From positions 1 to 54,607 of the forward strand of contig NZ_JAVAMA010000017.1 in NCBI RefSeq assembly GCF_030730875.1: a DNA stretch of 54,607 nt, given 5' to 3'. Positions 44,354 to 52,516 of the stretch are shown in pieces. The notes beneath the pieces are model-generated. The model saw nothing but the letters and a program-made list of their open reading frames with translations, was not told the origin of the DNA and made no database searches. Both the position numbers and the translations under genes were made by a program. This DNA is from Sphingomonas sp. DG1-23. Lineage in GTDB: Bacteria; Pseudomonadota; Alphaproteobacteria; Sphingomonadales; Sphingomonadaceae. How positions within the stretch are numbered: the first letter of the stretch is position 1; every line of letters starts with the position of its first letter.

Positions 44354-45152
44354 AGGCGGTCTCCCAAAGGGTGCGGCGGAAGCGCTGGAATTCCGGGTCG
44401 TCATCGGGCTCGGCGAGTTCGCGTTCAAACCACAGCATGAATCGCCACCAGTTGGTTGAGTCCCAGCGTCCATCATCCGGCGGCGTTGTGTACCGTCCAA
44501 CGAGGATCAACGGCGAGCGCTCGTACGACCATTGCCGCTTGTCGATGAGATGCGCCGCGTATTTGCCGAGTTGGCCACGGCTGAGTGTGTGATCGAATTT
44601 GGCTTCCAGCGCAGCCCCTGCCCGAACGCCATCGTCTAATTCGAAATCGACGAGAATGTCGATCTTACCACGCTCGATACGTTTGCGGCCGGCACCTCTT
44701 TTCATGGTGGTGGCTTCTTCTGCCGCAACCTCAAAATCTTTGATCCGGTCGGCACCCGCTTGGACGATGCGGCGCCCGGCGCAGCGGCAGGCGGCGCGAT
44801 AGAAGGCGAGGGCGCGCCCAAGTTGCCGGTCGGCGCCGCCCTCGGTCAGGTAATGAACGAAACCGCGGGTGATCTGTGGCTCGTAAAATTTGGCCCATTC
44901 ATGGGGCCTGACTGCGAAACAGTGGTGCGCGAGGTCGAGCGCGAACAAGCGGCGGATAGCACCAGCATCGTATTGCGCTCGCGGCGGGGCCGCCGAGGCA
45001 TAGTCGAGGACCTGCCGCATACGATGGTCCCATCTCTCGGCCATTCGGCGCAGGGCGTCGTCGTCGTAGCAGCAGGGCGGTATACGGATGGCCCCCTGCC
45101 ACTCCGTGACGCGGACGACCTCACGCCTGCCATTGCTTGAGAGGCTACTCAC
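44346..45152 (-). CDS. PD-(D/E)XK nuclease-like protein
   Basis: 268 residues. The C-terminal half contains D165 in KIDILVDFELDDG, E183-A-K185 in GAALEAKFDHTL, and a helix with Q194 (RGQLGKYAAHLID), a textbook PD-(D/E)XK core, followed by SPLILVGRYTTP. The N-terminal half is helical and unrecognised. The start is GTG 45152 in a GTGA overlap with the upstream stop. It is the second restriction-endonuclease-like fold in the leftward run and a candidate DNA-cutting effector. Confidence 0.7.
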   Translation of the reverse strand: MSSLSSNGRREVVRVTEWQGAIRIPPCCYDDDALRRMAERWDHRMRQVLDYASAAPPRAQYDAGAIRRLFALDLAHHCFAVRPHEWAKFYEPQITRGFVHYLTEGGADRQLGRALAFYRAACRCAGRRIVQAGADRIKDFEVAAEEATTMKRGAGRKRIERGKIDILVDFELDDGVRAGAALEAKFDHTLSRGQLGKYAAHLIDKRQWSYERSPLILVGRYTTPPDDGRWDSTNWWRFMLWFERELAEPDDDPEFQRFRRTLWETAYA

Positions 45153-45973
45153 TGCTGCGGTTGCTCGCGGCCGTCGCGATAATCCCCGACCACCCAGATC
45201 ACGCTCTGGATGTCGATCATGTCCCGCGGCTCCAAGTTCGCGAAGGCCGCGCGGATGCCCTCTGCCATGTCGAGCAGGCTACCATAGACGCGGGGGTTCA
45301 ATCCCGCCTCATAGTCATCTGCAAGTCGATGCATGACGCGCGAAGCGAAGTCCTTCGTCACTTCGGGCTTAAGGAATATGTGGGATTCCGGCCGCCACAG
45401 GAACGGCAGGTAGGTTACCACGGTCCATTTCGCATTGTCGTGCGGGATCAGCAGCCGCTCCATCGTGGTGAGCGCTGCCTTCGCCTCGGGGCCGACGCCG
45501 TCGCTGACCGCGAAACGGGCGGCGGCCCTGACAAAACTATCTGCATCGGGCCCGCGTAGCAGCTTCTGCAGCCGCGTCTTCTCAATCGGGTAGAGCAAGT
45601 TCGTAGCACGGTAAGCGGTGAGCACCGCTTCGCCGTGGCCAGAGCCCGTGATGGCAGCCTCGACAGGCGTCGTCTGCTCCAGCCTCTCTTTGGCCCGGAG
45701 CTTATAATCGCGTTCGTTCTTGAGATAGGCGGGCGAATGGAAGCCGCCGGCGAACCAATGCAGGAAGCGCGACCGGGCGCCAGCATGACCGAACCAATTC
45801 GATCCGCCGCGCGACAACTCGGCTTGAAGTGCCGACCAGACGGTGTCGGCATCCTGGCCGCGTGTCTGAAAGAGCGTCTTGCCGCCCTCGATCACCAAGC
45901 CGACAAATTCCTTCTCGGTCTGCACCAGCCGCAGCGTTGCCTTGCCGGCAGTCCCTTTTCGGATCGTCTTCAT
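45149..45973 (-). CDS. hypothetical protein, first gene after the ABC ATPase
   Basis: 274 residues, not recognised. It begins with a beta-rich stretch (KATLRLVQTEKEFVGLVIEGGKTLF) and continues with helices (WFAGGFHSPAYLKNERDYKLRAKERLEQTTPVEAA). No catalytic motif is seen. ATG 45973 has GGGGGAGGG upstream. It follows the ABC ATPase by 131 bp, the only sizeable gap in the helicase-to-HNH run, so a secondary promoter is possible; a CAGGTCGC/GCGACCTG inverted repeat lies in that gap. Confidence 0.6.
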   Translation of the reverse strand: MKTIRKGTAGKATLRLVQTEKEFVGLVIEGGKTLFQTRGQDADTVWSALQAELSRGGSNWFGHAGARSRFLHWFAGGFHSPAYLKNERDYKLRAKERLEQTTPVEAAITGSGHGEAVLTAYRATNLLYPIEKTRLQKLLRGPDADSFVRAAARFAVSDGVGPEAKAALTTMERLLIPHDNAKWTVVTYLPFLWRPESHIFLKPEVTKDFASRVMHRLADDYEAGLNPRVYGSLLDMAEGIRAAFANLEPRDMIDIQSVIWVVGDYRDGREQPQQ

Positions 45974-46104
45974 GCCAGATTTCCCTCCCCCGGGACCCGC
46001 CCCCGGCGAACTGCGCGCAATCCACGTCCATTCAGGTCGCCTGCACCTGAGGTGCGTGTCGTGCGCGACCTGGTCCGAGCGGGAAAAAGGAGAGGAATCA
46101 CGTC

Positions 46105-48039
46105 CTACAAATCCCGTCGAAGCAAGCGGGACTCTCGTGGCGCGCTACTGAGCTTCAGTATTGTCCAAGGCGCCGCTTTGAGCTTCTCAGGCGGGGCCGT
46201 CGTCGTCGTGACGATGTATTGGAACTGCGGGCCATCCGTCTGTTCTTCCAGCCATAGCGCCAAGTCGAAGATCCGGTGGTAGATTGCGAGCCCTAGGTCG
46301 GCCTCTCGGGGGCTGTCGTGCAGCCAGAAGCCGGGCAGCTCTGTCTTGCCCTCCATCGTCAACAGAAGCGCAGCCAGGTCGAATGCAACCACCTTTAGCG
46401 AGTCGACGGCCGCAGTAGTCAGATCGCCGTGCAGTGAAATTATTGGTTGAATGCCGCTTTCGTTCAATTGCACGCTGGCTTCCGCGCCCTCGGGAACAAG
46501 GAAGCTTACCGTGGCGCCGAATAGGGCGGAAAGTCGCGCGACGACACCTTGGGCAGCCAGGCGCATGGCCGCGGCCGAACTCCGCTCGCGGACCTCGGCG
46601 GCGGTTTCGTGTTGAAATTCCGCTTCGTGCTTTGTGATTTCAGCGAGGTATTCGGGATATCGCTTCGTCAACGTGACATAGCCGGTCGCCGACGCGAGAG
46701 CCTCCCTCGACTCTGCGGCGGCTTGTTCCAGCGCCTTATGCGTCGCCTTTGCCTGCTCTAACCGCTGGCGCGCGAGCCCGAGATCGGGTTTCAACGACTG
46801 TTGTTCGGCGAGGAGCGCCTGTCTCCGCCCGATCGCTTTTACGTGGTCCTCGCGAAGACTCTCGAGAAACGCCTGTTGCTGATCGATGAAGGTCTGTGCT
46901 TCAGGTGGCACGGATTGACCGCAGGTCGGGCACAAGGGGTCCGAGGCATCCTCAACGCTCAACGCCGCACGTGGTATCTGGTCATCGAACATTCGGATTC
47001 TCGATAGGACCTCCGGTAAGGCTGCATCAATTTCGATGAGGCGGTCTTCAATCGACCGGAGCCCGCCTTCCTTTTCCGCGACGAGCGTCGCTGCCTCCTG
47101 CAACCTTTGATCGATCTCCGGATCGGCTCGCAGCTGTTCGGCGCTTGCACCAGCGGTCGCTTTGACCGCCCAGAAGTCGGGCGTAGTGGCCTCGGCAGGG
47201 TCACCGCCGAAGATATCCGCCAAATCGCGGGCGACGTCATCGCGCACCCATTCGATCCGCTGCTTGCGCCGAGCGGCCTCCTCAGCCCTGCGCTTGTGCT
47301 CTTGCGCGCGCCTTAATGCGCCGATCTCGTCCTGCTGGAGCGCCTTCAGCAGTAACCGGATCACTCTCACGCGATCAGGCTTGGACATATTCCTTGAGGG
47401 AGAGCGGGATTGCGTTTCTGGTGCGCGCCAGTCGAGAATGTCGAGCAGGCGGCATTCCTGATCGCGGGTCAGCCAAGCGAGCGTTGCTTCCCAAGCGTCG
47501 TCTAGGCTGCTGCCAACCGGCATATGTGGTGCAGCCGCGGGCATGACCGCGCTTGCGATCGCCTTCCGCAGGGGACTGATTGTCGAGTTGGGGAGATCTC
47601 CCCACGCCAAGCCGTCCAACGATCCGCCGGCTTGCGCGTAATGTCTGCCAGTTCCGGCTCCGGCACCGATCGGACGAATGACGTTCCACAACTCGCCATC
47701 GAGCATGATTTCGGCACCGACATGGGCGTCGGGCAGCGAATTGGCGATCCGCTGTCGTTGCGCATCAGCGCCGTAGCTGTCCTCGCCTAGGCAGTAGCGG
47801 ATCAGCCGGCAGAAGCTGGTCTTACCCCCGCCATGGCCCATGTGGCCGTCCTCTCCCTCGGCATCGGGAGACCACACGATATTGAGGCCTGGGCGCAGGG
47901 AGATATCCCGGATCGGTGGCTCGTCCGCCGCCCTCCAGATCACCAGCCGTCTGATCCACAGACGTGGACCATTGCCCTGGATCGGCTGAAAGCCGTCGAG
48001 CTGCTCGGCGAACAGATCAGGCAGCGAGGGCTTGGGCAA
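46105..48039 (-). CDS. Rad50/SMC-like ABC ATPase with zinc-hook CxxC
   Basis: About 644 residues. The P-loop is GHMGHGGGKTS (K73), on a loop typical of large ABC ATPases linked to DNA conflict systems. Long coiled-coil arms occupy about 235-480 and contain C370-P-T-C373, the zinc-hook pattern. The Walker B region is GFWLHDSPREADL, with serine where classical Walker B has glutamate; DUF2326/ABC three-component proteins show a similar HDS pattern. It probably tethers or senses DNA. The start is TTG 48039 (GGGGGAG upstream), inside the methylase end; no in-frame ATG precedes the P-loop. Confidence 0.8.
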   Translation of the reverse strand: MPKPSLPDLFAEQLDGFQPIQGNGPRLWIRRLVIWRAADEPPIRDISLRPGLNIVWSPDAEGEDGHMGHGGGKTSFCRLIRYCLGEDSYGADAQRQRIANSLPDAHVGAEIMLDGELWNVIRPIGAGAGTGRHYAQAGGSLDGLAWGDLPNSTISPLRKAIASAVMPAAAPHMPVGSSLDDAWEATLAWLTRDQECRLLDILDWRAPETQSRSPSRNMSKPDRVRVIRLLLKALQQDEIGALRRAQEHKRRAEEAARRKQRIEWVRDDVARDLADIFGGDPAEATTPDFWAVKATAGASAEQLRADPEIDQRLQEAATLVAEKEGGLRSIEDRLIEIDAALPEVLSRIRMFDDQIPRAALSVEDASDPLCPTCGQSVPPEAQTFIDQQQAFLESLREDHVKAIGRRQALLAEQQSLKPDLGLARQRLEQAKATHKALEQAAAESREALASATGYVTLTKRYPEYLAEITKHEAEFQHETAAEVRERSSAAAMRLAAQGVVARLSALFGATVSFLVPEGAEASVQLNESGIQPIISLHGDLTTAAVDSLKVVAFDLAALLLTMEGKTELPGFWLHDSPREADLGLAIYHRIFDLALWLEEQTDGPQFQYIVTTTTAPPEKLKAAPWTILKLSSAPRESRLLRRDL

Positions 48040-51000
48040 CGAACACTTGCTCCCCCTGGCTCAGCATCGCGGTGGCCGCATTGAGATCGATCGAGCGAAG
48101 CGCATGCCAGACAAAATCGGCGCGGCCCTCCGCCCAAGGCGGTAACAGAATATCGTAAATCGCCGCTCCGCGATCGACAGTCGAGGTCTCCGCGTCAAAG
48201 CGCCATGCTCGTCGGGCAGCAAGTTGCGCCTGCGCCGCAACGAAATGCACGAGTCTAGATGCCGAGAAGGACGGCACGCTTGCCGAAACGGGCAGTGTCG
48301 CTGCGTCGCCGACGAGCCGCTGCCACTCCGCTGCCGCGGCGGCGTTGAGGTGCGGCCTAAGCAGATGCGGCTGCGCAGCGTAGAGGAAAGCAGATTTCAC
48401 CTCGCGCAGCGAACGAGGGTATCGCATGCGCTTGATGATGGCAGCGAGGAGCAGTCGCACGTCTGGCTCCTCGTTGATCGCGCCCTCCCATCGACCATCT
48501 GCAAGCGAAGCAGTGTCAGGTGCAGCGGCGACCTGCGCGTCATAGGCGGCGAGGACAAGGCGGTGGGTGCGGTATTCGCCGTATTTGCGCAGCTCGTTAT
48601 TTTGCAGGACGCGGAAGGTTTCAGATGGGTAGTCCGCGCCCATTACTTCTTTGGGATCGAGCACATAGCGCAGCTCGTCGCGCGTCAGGCCATAAGCGAG
48701 CGCATACCAGGCATCGAGCTCGGCACGCAGCAGCGCGCGGCGATCCTCGTCCCATGCGAAGGGCGCGCCGTCATAGCCCATATCGCGCGCGAAAGGGGCC
48801 ATGGCATGGCTGGTATAGGTCAGCTCCAGCACCCGCGGAACGATGAAGGCGAGGTCGGCTTCGGTGTAGGCAGTGGGGGGGAGGACGGGGAGCTGCGAGT
48901 AAATGAAAAAGTTAAGGTGGGTGCCGCCGACTTTGAAGCGCGCCGTAAAGTCCAGCGCAATGGCCGATAGGTTACTCACCAAGGCTGCGACACTACGCCA
49001 ATCGGCTTGCTGGTCGAACAGCATTAAGGGCAACTGGTTGCCGACACCTGATTGTGGAAAGATGTGTCCAATTACTGTGCGTTCGTTCGTCGCGTTAGTG
49101 ATGTCACGCCAGCCGGTCAGCCATCCGCGCGTCCAGCCTTTTGCGCGCAGTCGCTCCACAACTTGAGGCTCGGGCACCCAGTAGCGCGGGCTCGGTTCAA
49201 AATGGGCGTCCTGCTTCTCTACCTCCGTTACGTCTCGGCTCGTTTCGCCGCTACCGTTATCGACGTAGGTCGCCCAGCGATGATCGAACTGGTGGATCAT
49301 CTTAGCTTCGTAGAGCGGGATATAGCGAGCTTCGGCCGAGGCATTGCTACCGGTCGACAGATCGAGGTGACGCGCGTCGTGACCGCCGGTCAGGGCCAAT
49401 CCAGGAGCGCGCGGTGGCATAGCGGGCGCTCGCACCCAGTCGGCGCCGTCTCGCACCCAGCCCTCCGCGTCGAGTTGCGCGCCAGTGCAGAAAAGACCGC
49501 TGTCACTGGTCATGTTGAACAGACCTTGGCGGAACTCGACGCTCCACGGATTGCCCGCCGCGCCACTAGCCTCATCAATCAGCACTGGCACACGATCATA
49601 GATCGCGGCAGTCAGCCGGGCGTCCTCACGCGCGCGGAAGATTGGTGCGGTCTTCGTGTTGGGGTTAATTCGCGCAATGTCGTGCGGCGAGAGCGAGTAA
49701 TGCCGACGCTCATCTTCTAGCTCTTCAATACTCAAAAGATAGGAGGTAAACTCAGGAGTTTTCGTCACAAATCCAGTTGTGAGCAGTGTGAAAGGCGTAT
49801 CCGGATGAATTGCAGGGAATATTCGCTTAGCGTTATCAAAGCCAAGTGATGATACTAAGCGGTTAGTATTTACGAGATCAGCGAAAAATTCACTCGTGCT
49901 TAGATCCGTGATAATTCCGGTCGGCACGATCACGCCTGCGCGGCCCCGCTTGCGAATAAGCCTCAGGAAATGCTCTGCGAACAAGCCATAGGTGTTGACC
50001 TTGCCCCGCGCCGTTAGATCAAAGCGCCCACTGCCCCGGAAAAAGTCATTCATGGCCTCGAATTGGCGCTTGTCGCGCGCAAACTCCGCGAACAACGCGG
50101 GCTGCTCGGCCTCCAGTGCAGCGATGGCGCGCTTTCGAGTCGCCCCCTTCAGCGCAGCGATCTCCGGCGCGCGTGCCTCGAAATACTCCTCTTCGCCGAG
50201 CTGAACGACCTCCCACGGCGGGTTGCCCAGCACTACGTCAAACCCGCCCTCCGGCCGCAACAACACGTCAGGGAATTCGATCGGCCAGTGAAAGGTGCTC
50301 GCGCCGTAAGCGGCAGCGTCGACTGCTGCGGCAAGCTGTCCCTGCATTCCGCCTGTCCCTAGCGTCAGACCGCCGGACAAGATGTCACGAATATGCCGGG
50401 TGGTGGGCACCAATGGCTTAGCTTGCGGACTTGGCAGCGCCGGCTTCGGAAGGAGAAACGCCGCGACATAGGCGTCGCATGCCTGACGCAGCGCCTGCCA
50501 ATCCGGCAACTGGCGGATGCGCACATATTCCTCCGCACGCGCCGCAACTTCGCGCGGCGTATTCTCGGGCATCGCGTGAAACCGGCGGTAGGCGCGACTC
50601 AGCTTGTCGCGCTCGATCGCCAGCTTCAGCAACCCAGCCTCGCGCTCCGCCTTGTTGAGCCGTTTCAGACCGTTTGCGGTTGCCGCATTGTCTCCAGTCA
50701 GCGGCTTGTAGGCCGCGTCGGGCACGCCTTCCTCCAATGCGTCGAGGTCGAACACGCCGAGCAGTGCGTCGCCGCAACGGATATTCGCGTCGAGGAAGCC
50801 CAGCGGCTGCCCCGGCGACACGCTCTCGATCCACAGCGCGACCTTGGCCAGCTCGACCGCCATCGGGTTGCGGTCAACGCCGTGGATGCAGCGGCTAACG
50901 ACATCGCGCAGCGCGGCCTGCTCGTCCGGCGCGTCGGGATTGCGCAGCGCTGCGACCTTTCCCGCCATGCGCCGCGCCGCGCCCAGTAGGAAATGGCCGG

Positions 51001-52516
51001 ATCCGCATGCCGGATCGATGACCTTCAGGTCCAGGATCGCATCCGGCCCGCCGTTCGCCTCGGCGTGTTCCAGCACCGGATCGAGCGCGCTGTCGAGCAG
51101 CGTTTCGACCAGGCTGTCGGGGGTATAGTAACTGCCGCTTGTCTTGCGGTCATTGCCCTTGACCGACGCCAGCTCGAACTCGCCCGCCATGCTGAGCGAG
51201 GGGCGCAGCTCCAGCAACCCTTCATAGACGCTGCCCAGCTCTTCGGTGCGCATGTCGCGCCAGTTGATCCGCGTCAGGCGGCTGTCGATCTGCACGAAGC
51301 CGAGGTTCCACACCGCGCGCAGGAAGCGGCGATTGGGGATGCGCGCGGCGTTCAGTGTCGGTGTGGCCCCGCGCGCGAACAGTCCGCCCAGCGCGGGGAG
51401 GCCGAGCATTGGCTGTCCCTGTTCCAGCGCGGCGAGCGTGACCTTCATCCCCTCCCACGCATCATGATGCGCGTCATAGGCCGCGCGCCGCGCCGATCGC
51501 GCACGCCAGAAGGCAAAGCTGTAGCTATCGGCATAGAGATTGCGCGCGTCGCGCCCGGTGGCGCGCGGGTGGAGCAAGTCGCGCTCCTCCGCCACCGCCA
51601 GGAAGATCAGGCGATAGACCGTGCGCAGCAGCTCCTCGAACAGCCGCATCGTCGCGGCGGTATCGGTGGCGATCTGGTCCCTGAGCTGCGGGTTCGCCTC
51701 GATCAGCCCGGCGCCCAGTTCGCGCAGCGCCTCCTCGACATTGCAGCCCAGCCGATCGCGCGCCGCGGTGCCTTGCTTCAGCCCCGCCTCCCGCGCCTGT
51801 TCCAGCGGCGCGGCGGACGGCGGCGTGCCGGTGGCGCCGAAGCGGCTGGCATGAGTGAGCAGCCACCAGGCGGTGAAATCCGCGAACATCTCGTCGCGGA
51901 ACATCGCGCCCAGATCGGCCTCGATCCACGCGCCGCGCGTCAGGCTGGCATTGTCGCGCATCAACCGCACGCGGTCGCCTGCGAATACTAGGCCCCACAG
52001 CGCATGGTCGGCATGGTTGAGCCAATCCTGCAACAGCACGATCGACGCACGCCGCGCGCGGCCTTCCGCTCCGTCACCGAAGTCCGGTAGCGCGCGGTTG
52101 AAACCGTTGAAGCGCGTTCCTTCGAACGAAGGTGGCGCGACGACGATCGGAACGCGGCCCTGCCGGCCTTCCATCGCGATGCGATAGCGCCGCGTGCCGT
52201 CCTGCCGATCGACGGGTCCAGTCAGGTCATCAAACCCGAACGCGCCCGCCAACAGCTCGCGCACGAACGCCGCGGTCTGAGTCGTCGTCGGCGCGTCGAT
52301 CTTCGCATAGTCGCGCCAGATGCCTTGGCCGATGCGGAAATAGCGCGAGATCTCGTCGGCGAGCGTCAGCCCTTTGGGCACGTCATAGCTTGCCGCGAGC
52401 TTCGCGTCGCGCGTCGCGCCGGCAATCGCCTGCACCTGATCGGGCGCGATCAGCCCGCCTTCGATAGTGATCGCTTCCAGGCCGAGCTCAGCGGCGCGTT
52501 TCAGGGCACGGGCCAT
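48017..52516 (-). CDS. large N6-adenine DNA methyltransferase (Eco57I / class 1 DISARM-type)
   Basis: 1,499 residues. SYYTPDSLVETLL leads to the SAM motif DPACGSGHFLL (about 501-511) and, much later, the catalytic FDVVLGNPPWEVV (about 760-772, NPPW), the gamma-type order of Eco57I-like N6-adenine methylases. FGLFAEHF-like, RAGVIVPTGIITD and the target-recognition-like C-terminus follow. The N-terminal 450 residues form a helical accessory domain without a visible PD-(D/E)XK motif, so it may not cut DNA itself. ATG 52516 shares a base with the helicase stop (TGATG). Together they resemble the DISARM class 1 pair drmD-drmMI in type. Confidence 0.85.
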   Translation of the reverse strand: MARALKRAAELGLEAITIEGGLIAPDQVQAIAGATRDAKLAASYDVPKGLTLADEISRYFRIGQGIWRDYAKIDAPTTTQTAAFVRELLAGAFGFDDLTGPVDRQDGTRRYRIAMEGRQGRVPIVVAPPSFEGTRFNGFNRALPDFGDGAEGRARRASIVLLQDWLNHADHALWGLVFAGDRVRLMRDNASLTRGAWIEADLGAMFRDEMFADFTAWWLLTHASRFGATGTPPSAAPLEQAREAGLKQGTAARDRLGCNVEEALRELGAGLIEANPQLRDQIATDTAATMRLFEELLRTVYRLIFLAVAEERDLLHPRATGRDARNLYADSYSFAFWRARSARRAAYDAHHDAWEGMKVTLAALEQGQPMLGLPALGGLFARGATPTLNAARIPNRRFLRAVWNLGFVQIDSRLTRINWRDMRTEELGSVYEGLLELRPSLSMAGEFELASVKGNDRKTSGSYYTPDSLVETLLDSALDPVLEHAEANGGPDAILDLKVIDPACGSGHFLLGAARRMAGKVAALRNPDAPDEQAALRDVVSRCIHGVDRNPMAVELAKVALWIESVSPGQPLGFLDANIRCGDALLGVFDLDALEEGVPDAAYKPLTGDNAATANGLKRLNKAEREAGLLKLAIERDKLSRAYRRFHAMPENTPREVAARAEEYVRIRQLPDWQALRQACDAYVAAFLLPKPALPSPQAKPLVPTTRHIRDILSGGLTLGTGGMQGQLAAAVDAAAYGASTFHWPIEFPDVLLRPEGGFDVVLGNPPWEVVQLGEEEYFEARAPEIAALKGATRKRAIAALEAEQPALFAEFARDKRQFEAMNDFFRGSGRFDLTARGKVNTYGLFAEHFLRLIRKRGRAGVIVPTGIITDLSTSEFFADLVNTNRLVSSLGFDNAKRIFPAIHPDTPFTLLTTGFVTKTPEFTSYLLSIEELEDERRHYSLSPHDIARINPNTKTAPIFRAREDARLTAAIYDRVPVLIDEASGAAGNPWSVEFRQGLFNMTSDSGLFCTGAQLDAEGWVRDGADWVRAPAMPPRAPGLALTGGHDARHLDLSTGSNASAEARYIPLYEAKMIHQFDHRWATYVDNGSGETSRDVTEVEKQDAHFEPSPRYWVPEPQVVERLRAKGWTRGWLTGWRDITNATNERTVIGHIFPQSGVGNQLPLMLFDQQADWRSVAALVSNLSAIALDFTARFKVGGTHLNFFIYSQLPVLPPTAYTEADLAFIVPRVLELTYTSHAMAPFARDMGYDGAPFAWDEDRRALLRAELDAWYALAYGLTRDELRYVLDPKEVMGADYPSETFRVLQNNELRKYGEYRTHRLVLAAYDAQVAAAPDTASLADGRWEGAINEEPDVRLLLAAIIKRMRYPRSLREVKSAFLYAAQPHLLRPHLNAAAAAEWQRLVGDAATLPVSASVPSFSASRLVHFVAAQAQLAARRAWRFDAETSTVDRGAAIYDILLPPWAEGRADFVWHALRSIDLNAATAMLSQGEQVFVAQALAA

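Noticed and set aside
48017..52516. BREX pglX methylase
   Set aside because: No pglZ, brxA, brxB, brxC or brxL-type gene lies among the neighbours, although the methylase type is similar.
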